Part shown: positions 18,734 through 26,882 of the stretch, in pieces
How positions within the stretch are numbered: position 1 is the first letter of the stretch
Layout of the letters: the number at the start of each line of letters is the position of its first letter
From: Ignavibacteria bacterium
GTDB lineage: Bacteria; Bacteroidota; Ignavibacteria; Kapaibacteriales; UBA2268
Length of the DNA: 64,000 nucleotides
Assembly (NCBI GenBank): GCA_031261605.1
Contig: JAISJI010000060.1
Span: 1 to 64,000 of the forward strand
Reading direction: 5' to 3'
Notes under the pieces: generated by a model
What the model saw: the letters and a program-made list of their open reading frames with translations, nothing else
Database searches by the model: none
What the model was told of the DNA's origin: nothing
Program-made: the position numbers and the translations under genes

Positions 18734-19060
18734 ATGGCTGAACCATTAGAAATAACAGATGCAACCTTTGATGCAGAAATAAAACAATCGCAACTTCCAG
18801 TATTAATAGATTTTGGCGCAGTATGGTGCGGTCCGTGTAGAGCATTGGCTCCTACGGTGGATGCACTTTGCGGAGAATATGCCGGAAAACTCAAGGTGTG
18901 CAAAGTGGATGTAGATGTAGCACAAGGCATTTCCGGAGAGTATGGCATTCGCTCAGTTCCCACTCTTATATTCATTAAGAATGGAGTGGAAGTTGATAGA
19001 ATGGTAGGTGCTGTTCCAAAGAAAGAAATTGTGAAGGTGATTGATAAATTATTGGCATAG
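18734..19060 (+). CDS. trxA: Thioredoxin
   Basis: A 108-residue thioredoxin with the redox motif WCGPC (residues about 32-36), the cis-proline segment YGIRSVPTLIFIKNG (about 72-86) and the normal fold length. It acts as a cytoplasmic disulfide reductase, and no signal peptide is present. GGAG lies before the ATG. Upstream, TATATTGG at about TTG+18 resembles a weak Bacteroidota promoter with one mismatch. tsaB follows 2 bases later. Confidence 0.93.
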   Translation: MAEPLEITDATFDAEIKQSQLPVLIDFGAVWCGPCRALAPTVDALCGEYAGKLKVCKVDVDVAQGISGEYGIRSVPTLIFIKNGVEVDRMVGAVPKKEIVKVIDKLLA

Positions 19061-19062
19061 TA

Positions 19063-19770
19063 GTGGAAAATCTATTGCCACAGGAAATAATATTATCCAT
19101 AGAGACATCCGGCAAGGTGTGTAGCGTTGCTCTTACCGCTGTTGATGCGGTCTCTGCTGTTTGCATAGCGGAATATAGCATCAATGTAGGTAATAAGCAC
19201 GATAAATATTGTGCCGAGTTGTGTCATCGTATCCTTGCAGATAACGACTTAGCCGCTACATCGTTAGCGGCAGTCGCTGTATCTGTTGGTCCTGGCTCGT
19301 TCACGGGATTGCGTATAGGTGTTGCAATAGCAAAGGGCTTGTGTTTCGGAAATGCAGATACACCACGCCTTATTGCAGTGCCTACATTGGATGCTGTTGC
19401 CAATAATGCAAATCGGAATTTGCGTTATATATCAAGTAGTTATAAAATACTTTCCGTGATACTATCACATAGCAATTTGTATTATACTCAGTTATTCGCA
19501 GGCAGTAGAAATGATATTCCGACTGCACTGGAGGATATTGTCGTATTAGATACAGATGCAATTATACATAAGTATAACGATTGCAATGACTTATATCTAA
19601 CTACTAACTATCCGATAAATCTGAATATCGGTCAAACGCTCGCTAATTTATCCACCATATCGGCTTCTGTAATTGCTGATTATGCTGTGCCGATATATAG
19701 ACGAGGGGATTTTGTAGATGCCGATTGGCTTGTGCCAATGTATGTGCAGGATTTTGTTGTGAAAAAATAA
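19063..19770 (+). CDS. tsaB: tRNA threonylcarbamoyladenosine biosynthesis protein TsaB
   Basis: A 235-residue ASKHA-fold protein that partners TsaD and TsaE to form t6A37 on ANN-decoding tRNAs. The N-terminal ILSIETSGKVCSVALT and the diagnostic SVGPGSFTGLRIGVAIAKGL (about 73-92) are clear. The second half is divergent, as is usual. The start is GTG at 19063, two bases after the thioredoxin stop. adk follows 35 bases later. Confidence 0.88.
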   Translation: MENLLPQEIILSIETSGKVCSVALTAVDAVSAVCIAEYSINVGNKHDKYCAELCHRILADNDLAATSLAAVAVSVGPGSFTGLRIGVAIAKGLCFGNADTPRLIAVPTLDAVANNANRNLRYISSSYKILSVILSHSNLYYTQLFAGSRNDIPTALEDIVVLDTDAIIHKYNDCNDLYLTTNYPINLNIGQTLANLSTISASVIADYAVPIYRRGDFVDADWLVPMYVQDFVVKK

Positions 19771-19805
19771 TCAAATTGATTTCCATCCATCAAATAAATA
19801 AAAAT

Positions 19806-20447
19806 ATGATTATCATTCTATTAGGAGCTCCGGGCTCCGGTAAAGGCACACAGGCGGAATATATCTGTCCTAAATATAACCTATTTCCTGTATCTACAGG
19901 CGATTTGCTACGCGAGCGAAAGAAAGCAGATGATGATATTGCACGCAATATCAATGCTTTAATGTCAGAAGGAAAACTCATTCCCGATGATACAATTAAT
20001 CTGCTTGTATCGGAGATGCTTGATGCAAAATTAGCGAGTTCCGACCAAAGAGGATTGCTATTTGATGGCTATCCACGCACAGTAGAGCAAGCGAAGTTTT
20101 TGAATGAGGCGTTAAAAAAGCATAATAAGAAAATTGATGGAGCGTTGCTATTCCAAATAGATGAGAATATTATTGTGGATAGAATTACATCCCGAAGAGT
20201 TGATAGAAAAACGGGTAAAATCTATAATTTGAAGACGTTACCTCCGCCGGCTGGTGGTGATTATGATTTATATCAGCGAGAGGATGATACCGAGGAAGTA
20301 ATTAAGAAACGGCTTGCTGTATATAAGGAGCAGACCGAGCCGCTAATTGATTTCTACACCAAACAAGGCGTAATATTCAATGTAGATGCGGCTGCCGAAA
20401 GGAGTGAGACAGAAAAGGAAGTTAGCGATATACTTGGTAAATTCTAG
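19806..20447 (+). CDS. adk: Adenylate kinase
   Basis: A 213-residue kinase interconverting ATP, AMP and ADP. It has the P-loop GAPGSGKGTQ (about 7-16), the AMP-binding DGYPRT and the arginine-rich RITSRRVDRKTGKIYN stretch before a LID containing PPPAGGDYDLYQREDD; no LID zinc cysteines are present. The frame extends upstream into tsaB, but the ATG at 19806 gives the canonical MIIILLGAPGSGKGT start. Its 3' end is one base from the convergent motA stop. Confidence 0.95.
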   Translation: MIIILLGAPGSGKGTQAEYICPKYNLFPVSTGDLLRERKKADDDIARNINALMSEGKLIPDDTINLLVSEMLDAKLASSDQRGLLFDGYPRTVEQAKFLNEALKKHNKKIDGALLFQIDENIIVDRITSRRVDRKTGKIYNLKTLPPPAGGDYDLYQREDDTEEVIKKRLAVYKEQTEPLIDFYTKQGVIFNVDAAAERSETEKEVSDILGKF

Positions 20448-20448
20448 T

Positions 20449-21288
20449 TTAGAATGTCTGGACTGGCACGTCTGCAATTAGTTTCTTTTGCTTATCTATG
20501 AATGTGCGGACATCTCTATGGAATCTGTCTTGTTCAGACAATGGATATGAACTAGCGAGTTTTGAGGAAATCAAAAGTGGTGATTCGCCATTTAACACAC
20601 ATTTAGCTCCCTCAAAGATTAGGTCAAGCAAATTAACTTCTTCATTATGGATTACTTGTAATTTGTCCGCAATAGGTATCCATACCAAATTCGCAAGCGC
20701 AATACCCCACAAAGTAGCGAGGAAGGCAACGCTAATGCTCACAATGAGTTTAGCCGGGTCACCATCGCCGCCGACTTGTCCCATCGTGGAAATCAATCCC
20801 ATAACCGTTCCGATAATACCCATAGTAGGCGATAATCCACCGAGTTTGTGGAATAATGCAATGTTTTCGTTATGACGATGCGTTATGCTATCTAATTCAA
20901 ATGAATAAAGGTCCTCCAACGAAGTGACATCCGCACCATCAATATTAACTTGGAATATCTTTTTGACATACGGATGTCTAGTAGAATTCATTTTACTTTC
21001 TAACGCCAGCATACCAAGTTTGCGTGTAATGAGTGAGAACTCTATCATTTGTAAGATGATGGCTTTTTTATCATACTTTGGCGGAAAGAATGCAATATTG
21101 ATTAATGTTGGCATCTTACGAAATGTGTTCCAACTTGTGCTTGCTAGTCCAGCCATAAGTGTGCCACCTATGACGATAATCATAGGTGCCGGTAGAATTA
21201 GCTTGGTAAAGTCGCCTTGTTCAATGAAGAAAGCAATAATTATGGAAGCAATTCCTAATAATATTCCAATTAAGGTGCTCATTCTCAT
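20449..21288 (-). CDS. motA: Flagellar motor stator protein MotA
   Basis: A 279-residue inner-membrane protein with helices near 5-25, 30-50, 155-175 and 190-210. The MotA hallmarks GGLSPTMGIIGTVMGLISTMGQ and SISVAFLATLWGIALANLVW mark the two ion-channel helices, including the conserved proline and threonine. It forms the proton or sodium stator with MotB, which is not adjacent. It is the last gene of the - strand flagellar block. Confidence 0.93.
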   Translation of the reverse strand: MRMSTLIGILLGIASIIIAFFIEQGDFTKLILPAPMIIVIGGTLMAGLASTSWNTFRKMPTLINIAFFPPKYDKKAIILQMIEFSLITRKLGMLALESKMNSTRHPYVKKIFQVNIDGADVTSLEDLYSFELDSITHRHNENIALFHKLGGLSPTMGIIGTVMGLISTMGQVGGDGDPAKLIVSISVAFLATLWGIALANLVWIPIADKLQVIHNEEVNLLDLIFEGAKCVLNGESPLLISSKLASSYPLSEQDRFHRDVRTFIDKQKKLIADVPVQTF

Positions 21289-21340
21289 AACACAAAGATA
21301 ATGATTTTTTATGAATATTTATTTTAGTAAACCCGATTAC

Positions 21341-22333
21341 TTATATAAATTTAAATAATGAAAATTCTTGAATTTTTGCTCCAGCAGATAGAGTATATTG
21401 CAACGAAGTATTTTCTTGAGCAAGTCGCGAAAGGACTTTAGACATATCGGCGTCTTCATTAAGCGATTTAATTTCATTCAAGCGAGTTATTTCCTCTGTC
21501 ATCTGGTCATTCACCGTTTCAATTCTCAAACGACGTGCAGATAGATTAGCCGTAGTTTTGTTTAAGTAATCAATGTTATATGCAACAACTGATTGCTCCT
21601 GTCCAATAGCATACTTCTCTTCGGTATTCATTGTATCGTATGAATCACGCGGCACTCCTTCGGAAGTGTATTGCAAGATGTTATATACTTTGATTATTGG
21701 GTCAAAGAATGAAGTAGCACCCGGACCAAATAATTCGGCTGGGTTCATACTAATTACCTCTGTGCTATGCCCATCCTTATTGATAGTGCGGTCATCGGTA
21801 TTACCTTTGAATACAACGGATAAGCCGGACGGATTATCAGCAGTGGCTTCACCTTCTACAAGTTCAAAAGGCATATTATTCATATCTGGATAGTCACCTT
21901 GTATGCTGTTTGGCGTGGTCTTAGTGCCTGCAAACATATATTTGCCATTAAAATCGGCATTTGCATTGCGAATCATATCCGTAAGAATTCCTTTGATGAA
22001 CGTTCCAACAGACGCCACATTGCCATCATAAGCAACATTAAGCGATTGCACAGACAAATCCTTAATCTGCTGCATCGCCTCGCTAATAGCGGATGCCGCA
22101 TCCTCAGCAGCACGCATTTCAGATGTAGCATAAGAGTTCCGCTCTATAAAGTTCTCCTTCATTGTCTTCTGGTTAATGATTTTTTTTACATCCATTAACC
22201 GAGTAGGCGCCTCGGCGATACTTTGAATATCCTTTCCGGTGGACTGACGCAATGTATCAAAGTATTGCGCTTCCGTAAGTCGGGAAAGGTTGTTTGTGAA
22301 GGCACCATAGCCCATTTTACTTGATATTCTCAT
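21341..22333 (-). CDS. flgL: Flagellar hook-associated protein 3 FlgL
   Basis: A 330-residue hook-filament junction protein of the flagellin family. The N-terminal helix begins MRISSKMGYGAFTNNLSRLT, and the terminal helix (about 250-330) has heptad-like ends with YTLSAGAKIQEFSLFKFI. A variable middle contains NGKYMFAGTKTTP, a diagnostic FlgL segment. It is secreted through the flagellar export apparatus, so no Sec signal is present. It directly follows flgK in the same operon. Confidence 0.93.
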   Translation of the reverse strand: MRISSKMGYGAFTNNLSRLTEAQYFDTLRQSTGKDIQSIAEAPTRLMDVKKIINQKTMKENFIERNSYATSEMRAAEDAASAISEAMQQIKDLSVQSLNVAYDGNVASVGTFIKGILTDMIRNANADFNGKYMFAGTKTTPNSIQGDYPDMNNMPFELVEGEATADNPSGLSVVFKGNTDDRTINKDGHSTEVISMNPAELFGPGATSFFDPIIKVYNILQYTSEGVPRDSYDTMNTEEKYAIGQEQSVVAYNIDYLNKTTANLSARRLRIETVNDQMTEEITRLNEIKSLNEDADMSKVLSRLAQENTSLQYTLSAGAKIQEFSLFKFI

Positions 22334-22377
22334 AACCTTTTCATTAATTTATTTATAATTTGTTGTAATAATCGAGA

Positions 22378-23820
22378 TTATTTTCCAAGATTTACTATTG
22401 TTGATAGCACTTGGCTATTGATAGCAATAATTTTTGCTGCTGCTTCTAAATTCTTCTGGTATTTAATTAAGTTGATTGCCTCTTCATCCATATTGACGCC
22501 CATTACAGAGTCGCGTGTAGAGTTAAGAGATTCAACTACAAGTTGCGATGATTTCTTTGCTGCAACAGCTGCTTGTGCGTCATTGGATATATGTCCGATG
22601 AAGTTAGAATAGAACTCTGATGGCGTTTGTCCATTGAGGAAGAAGCCATCCTGCATAATACGGGAAATCGCACGTGCAACATCGGAATTACCCGGTGTGT
22701 TTGCTGTTCCCGATAGTGGCATATCGGCTGCATTCTTCATATCATCAGATACACGAATGTTCCCAGCGGTAATTGGCTCTCCGGTGTTAGATACGAACAT
22801 AACTCTACCGGGCGGGTCACCAGCGGTATCGTTAATGCCGTAGCCGGTGGCAAAGATTGAATTTATTTTATCGGCGATGGTATTAGCATACGTATCCAAT
22901 GTTTTCATTATAGAGAACGCACCGCTTGTATCTACTGGGTCAAGGAGTATATTATATTGCTTTTGGCTTGCTGCTATCTTACCGGAGGTAGGATTAACAG
23001 GGACCGTATAGTCCTTCTTTTCGTTATATACAACAACGGAGAGATTGCTCTCACCTGTCTCTTGGTTATTGCTTTCTACTACTTTTAGCGTCTGTCCCGT
23101 TGCACCGGTAACGACATTGATGCCATTCATAAATACATTTGCAAGTCCGGTATCCTCGTATGTAACAGTGATATTGCCTAATTTAGATAGCGCCTCAATG
23201 GCTACTTCGCGCTTATCCATAAACGTTAGTGAGTCATTGTGGCTCTTATCTTTGGAGATAGATATTGCTTTGTTGTAATTCACAATCTGCGAAATGTATT
23301 CGTTTGCTTCGTGAATTTCATTTGTGAGGTCGGTATTTGCTTGAGCACGCATTGCTTGCAAGTCAGAGGAAGCGTTGTTAAGACGCTCAACGAAAGTTTG
23401 CGTATTTGTAATAAGATTTTCACGCAAACCGATGCTTTCCGGTTGCAATGCAAGGTCATCGAAGGCAGTCAAAAGGTCATTAAAGAGTTGACCAAGGTTG
23501 TTATCGGTTGGCTCTTGCAGTATTGTTTCCACGTTGCTGTAGAAATTAACATCGGCTTCGTAACTCGCTAAATTAGCATTTGCTTTACGCACCTCTCTAT
23601 CAAGATACTCTTGTCGGAAACTACGCATAGAATCAATATCTACGCCGGTTCCGAGTTGGTATCCATATTTATTAAATGGATTTGATTGTGATTGTTGCGC
23701 AACCCTACGGGAGTATCCTTCCGTAGTCGCATTGGCGACATTATTACTCGTAACATCGAGAGCGAAATTGCTTGCTTGCAACGCTCGCTTGCCTATTTCT
23801 AATGTTGAAAATGTTGACAT
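22378..23820 (-). CDS. flgK: Flagellar hook-associated protein 1 FlgK
   Basis: A 480-residue hook-filament junction protein. The N-terminus MSTFSTLEIGKRALQASNFA with VTSNNVANATTEGYSRR is the flagellar rod/hook motif, GTGVDIDSMRSFRQEYLDRE is FlgK-specific, and the C-terminus MDEEAINLIKYQKNLEAAAK with the NSQV ending closes the coiled coil. It is transcribed between flgN and flgL, the classical order. Confidence 0.95.
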   Translation of the reverse strand: MSTFSTLEIGKRALQASNFALDVTSNNVANATTEGYSRRVAQQSQSNPFNKYGYQLGTGVDIDSMRSFRQEYLDREVRKANANLASYEADVNFYSNVETILQEPTDNNLGQLFNDLLTAFDDLALQPESIGLRENLITNTQTFVERLNNASSDLQAMRAQANTDLTNEIHEANEYISQIVNYNKAISISKDKSHNDSLTFMDKREVAIEALSKLGNITVTYEDTGLANVFMNGINVVTGATGQTLKVVESNNQETGESNLSVVVYNEKKDYTVPVNPTSGKIAASQKQYNILLDPVDTSGAFSIMKTLDTYANTIADKINSIFATGYGINDTAGDPPGRVMFVSNTGEPITAGNIRVSDDMKNAADMPLSGTANTPGNSDVARAISRIMQDGFFLNGQTPSEFYSNFIGHISNDAQAAVAAKKSSQLVVESLNSTRDSVMGVNMDEEAINLIKYQKNLEAAAKIIAINSQVLSTIVNLGK

Positions 23821-23844
23821 AATTTTACCTCATTTATTTTTGGA

Positions 23845-24282
23845 CTACACCGACATATTGCAGACGGCTCTACCGCCAGTTATGTAATCCATCATTTCTT
23901 TTACATTTGTTTTTGCTCTATTAGTGAGCAATCTATTGGTAGTGTTAAGATTTTGCAGTTGTTCAATCATAGAATGCAGGTCTGTTCTAATCTTTTTTAT
24001 TTCACTACCGATAGCGGTATTTTGTATTTTCTCTTCAAGAGCAGAGAGTTTTAGTGATGCAGCTTCTTTTCTTGATAGACCGAGCCACTGCATAAGTAGG
24101 GCAATACGCTTGTCTTCGGCTTGCCTAATATTAGTTATCAGCGCTTCTTGGAAGCTTGTTATCTCTGATAGTTCTGAGATGTGGTAATTGACAAGCGCCG
24201 ATTGCTCCTTAGTAGCAAGGCGTATCATCTCTTGTAGTAGTTGTTGCTCAAATTGCAAGTAACCATAAAGTTGTTGTTCCAT
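23845..24282 (-). CDS. flgN: FlgN-like flagellar export chaperone
   Basis: A 145-residue all-helical, coiled-coil-rich protein directly upstream of flgK. Features include the N-terminal YLQFEQQLLQEMIRLATKEQ helix and a LNTTNRLLTNRAKTNVKEMM C-terminal helix, as in FlgN, which chaperones FlgK and FlgL for export. Sequence conservation in this family is low, so the call rests on length, helical pattern and position. The 234-base gap upstream (24283-24516) holds no recognisable gene, only short ATTAACCA-containing repeats. Confidence 0.8.
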   Translation of the reverse strand: MEQQLYGYLQFEQQLLQEMIRLATKEQSALVNYHISELSEITSFQEALITNIRQAEDKRIALLMQWLGLSRKEAASLKLSALEEKIQNTAIGSEIKKIRTDLHSMIEQLQNLNTTNRLLTNRAKTNVKEMMDYITGGRAVCNMSV

Positions 24283-24516
24283 CAGTTTCTCCGAAAGAAT
24301 TATTTTCGTTTTTGTTATCTATATTTAACATACAAACAATGTGCCAAAACAAATAATATTAAATAATTAGTAGTTAGAGATAAGTAAGTTGTTGATTTAT
24401 ATAAGAAGCCGCTTTGCTAATAATATCCATTTCCCATTTTTTGCATATTTTGCATCTGCTATTAACCACCATTTTCTATTATTAACCAGCCATCATTATT
24501 CTACAGCCATTTTTCA

Positions 24517-25446
24517 TTATACGTTTGAAAATGAATTAAGGTGTCCCTTCACTTTCTTTACATACGCCTGCGTTTCTGTAAATGGAGGAATACCGCCATA
24601 TTTGCGAACATTACCCGGACCAGCGTTATACGCTGCTATGGCGTGGTCTAAGTTCCCACCAAATGTATCTAACATTTGACGCAAGTATTTTGCTCCTCCC
24701 ATAATATTCTGATGTGGGTCATAAGAATTTGTCACTCCCAAATCCTTTGCTGTTGCATCCATTAATTGCATTAGTCCCTTTGCTCCAACGGTAGATTTCG
24801 CTGTCGGATTGCCTGCGGACTCCGTTGTAATTACTGCTTTGATGAGCGGAATAGGCAGATTGTATTTATTGGCAGCACTTTCTATTGTATTTTCGTAGTT
24901 AGATATTCTTTTATTAACTCTATCAATCAAGTTGCCGGAATTAGACGTATCAGTATTATTTCCAGATAAGTTGAATATAGGAGTAATTGGTGTATTCGGT
25001 TTAACGGGCGCAGGCGTTTCTTTCTGTGGAATGATGGCGTCAATAAGGGATTTACCAGATGCGGGAGCAAGTTTAATAGGTGTTGCAATAGCTTCTAATT
25101 TATCGCCGGTGATTTGTTGATACATCATTGCAGCGAGTCCGATACCGGTGCCGGTGTTTGCTATTTGGTCAGCGAAAACCATATCCGTATATCCACTTAG
25201 AGTATCGGCGCCAAAATCAATTTCTTTAGTTTCATTATCTTTTAGTGTATCTAACTGAGCGGATTTCATTGACTTATACATCATATTAACGAATATAGAT
25301 TCAAATCCACGCACGGTCTCGGCGAGTTGGGTTTTCTCCGAATCGGAGTAGTTGCGCTTTGCTCTATGCGGAGTATTGAGTTCGTTCAACTTCTGCTGTA
25401 GCAGTGAATATTCCGGCGATATGCCTGTGTTTATTGTTGTTTCCAT
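24517..25446 (-). CDS. flgJ: FlgJ-type rod-binding protein fused to a lytic transglycosylase domain
   Basis: A 309-residue two-domain protein. The N-terminal half (about 35-115) is the FlgJ rod-binding domain (VRGFESIFVNMMYKSMKSA, GYTDMVFADQIANTG). After a Pro/Thr-rich linker (about 125-165), the C-terminal domain (about 185-305) is an SLT lytic transglycosylase with the catalytic Glu in VITTESAGNPTAKS, then GAKGLMQLMDATA and AIAAYNAGPGNVRKYGG. E. coli FlgJ instead carries a glucosaminidase. The protein would cap the growing rod and open peptidoglycan. It lies between flgI and flgN in the flagellar block. Confidence 0.93.
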   Translation of the reverse strand: METTINTGISPEYSLLQQKLNELNTPHRAKRNYSDSEKTQLAETVRGFESIFVNMMYKSMKSAQLDTLKDNETKEIDFGADTLSGYTDMVFADQIANTGTGIGLAAMMYQQITGDKLEAIATPIKLAPASGKSLIDAIIPQKETPAPVKPNTPITPIFNLSGNNTDTSNSGNLIDRVNKRISNYENTIESAANKYNLPIPLIKAVITTESAGNPTAKSTVGAKGLMQLMDATAKDLGVTNSYDPHQNIMGGAKYLRQMLDTFGGNLDHAIAAYNAGPGNVRKYGGIPPFTETQAYVKKVKGHLNSFSNV

Positions 25447-25466
25447 AGTTTTTGCCTTTAAGTTTT

Positions 25467-26648
25467 TTATTGAATCACAAGTTCCGCTTTCAATGCTCCT
25501 GATGCTTTAAGTGCTTGGAATATGGAGATAAGGTCGCGTGGTTTTACAAACATTGACCGCAAGCCATCAACTAAATCTTGCACGTTAGCACCGGCATATT
25601 GCAAGCCGTGAGGCGCTTCATAATTATCTATTGCACGAATATCTTTCTTAATTGCTGTATCCATATAGTTCCATACCGGCTTCGGCATTCTACCATAGCC
25701 GTAAGGATAGGCAGCTCCAGAGCGACCTCCCCAGTAGCCAGAGCCATAATATCCCCAACTGTGGTTGTATGGTCGGTGGTTGGAGTAATAGCGGTCAATC
25801 ACTATTTCTAAGCCACCGTGAGCGATGACTGTCGGCGTAATTTCTACATTTCCGCCAATTACAATAGTTCCGGTGCGTTCATTAATAACGACTTTTGCGA
25901 TAGGCAGGTCAGCGAGCACTTGCGCACTTTCTACTTGTGCTATATATTGTTGAGCGGGAGTTCCATTCGGCACTTCCACCTGCACCGTTCCGGCATCTAC
26001 GAGAATTGTTCTACCACCCATTGCATTTATAGCGGCTGCTACATTGTTTGCGGTAGTGTAATCGGGAGTGTTGAGGTTAATATAAAATAGGTTGCCGTAT
26101 TCTACGTTTGGGTTAATATCTCTCTCTAATATCAGACCATTGGCGACTCTGCCGGTGGTCGTTTCATTTTTACGCACTCTTGCTCCATACTGCTCGTAGT
26201 CGTATCCACCAACGGTAAGCGGACCTTGAGCCATACCAATTACTTCGCCACTTTGGTCTGCTAATGGACACATCACCAAGACGCCACCTTGCAAGGACTT
26301 AGCATTGCCGATAGCCGATATATTTACATCTACGGTCGTTCCTCGCTTCTGGTATTGTGGAATGGTAGCGGTAACCATAACGGCAGCAACATTGCGGATA
26401 CGCGGATTTGTCTCCGGCACAGTCGTTCCGAAGCGCTTGAGCATACTAATGACGTTCTGCGTAGTGAAGGAGGTTTGCATATTATCGCCAGAGTTGTTAA
26501 GTCCGGTTACGAGTCCGTAGCCGATGACTTGGTTTGTGATTGGACCTTCGCCGGGAATGCTAATTGTTGCAATATCCTTTACTCTGGCTGCATTTGTGGT
26601 GAGCGAGAGAATAAGAATTGTAAATGCTATATATATTATATTTTTCAT
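25467..26648 (-). CDS. flgI: Flagellar P-ring protein FlgI
   Basis: A 393-residue periplasmic P-ring protein with a Sec signal peptide (about 1-20). It begins the mature region with RVKDIATISIPGEGPITNQV, contains GYGLVTGLNNSGDNMQTSFT and RNVAAVMVTATIP, and ends RDLISIFQALKASGALKAELV, all diagnostic. Between about residues 285 and 320 it has a Tyr/Gly/Trp-rich insertion (including WGYYGSGYWGGRSG and YPYGYGRMP) where family members usually have a short Pro/Asn loop, which makes it somewhat longer than usual. It is the first gene of the - strand flagellar block. Confidence 0.95.
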   Translation of the reverse strand: MKNIIYIAFTILILSLTTNAARVKDIATISIPGEGPITNQVIGYGLVTGLNNSGDNMQTSFTTQNVISMLKRFGTTVPETNPRIRNVAAVMVTATIPQYQKRGTTVDVNISAIGNAKSLQGGVLVMCPLADQSGEVIGMAQGPLTVGGYDYEQYGARVRKNETTTGRVANGLILERDINPNVEYGNLFYINLNTPDYTTANNVAAAINAMGGRTILVDAGTVQVEVPNGTPAQQYIAQVESAQVLADLPIAKVVINERTGTIVIGGNVEITPTVIAHGGLEIVIDRYYSNHRPYNHSWGYYGSGYWGGRSGAAYPYGYGRMPKPVWNYMDTAIKKDIRAIDNYEAPHGLQYAGANVQDLVDGLRSMFVKPRDLISIFQALKASGALKAELVIQ

Positions 26649-26882
26649 ATTGATTTTGATATTATACCTACACTTATGCTACAAAAATTGTGCCTATATT
26701 TAAAAATGAACGAAATATATATCTAAGTATTTTATTTATATATCTATTAGGTATGTTTGAGCGATACGATGAATTGTATAATAATGGGATATTGGTTAAT
26801 AATAAGCAAACGAAATAAAAATAATGTGTATATATAAAGTTTTTTTCAAAAAAAATGCGTATTTTGAATAATATTATAAGTA

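Noticed and set aside
20924-21301. 125-codon + strand frame opposite motA
   Set aside because: Shadow of the MotA helices; no ribosome site or recognisable domain.
24283-24516. Short ATTAACCA-type repeats between flgN and flgJ
   Set aside because: Imperfect AT-rich similarity over a few bases; not enough to call a repeat element or gene.
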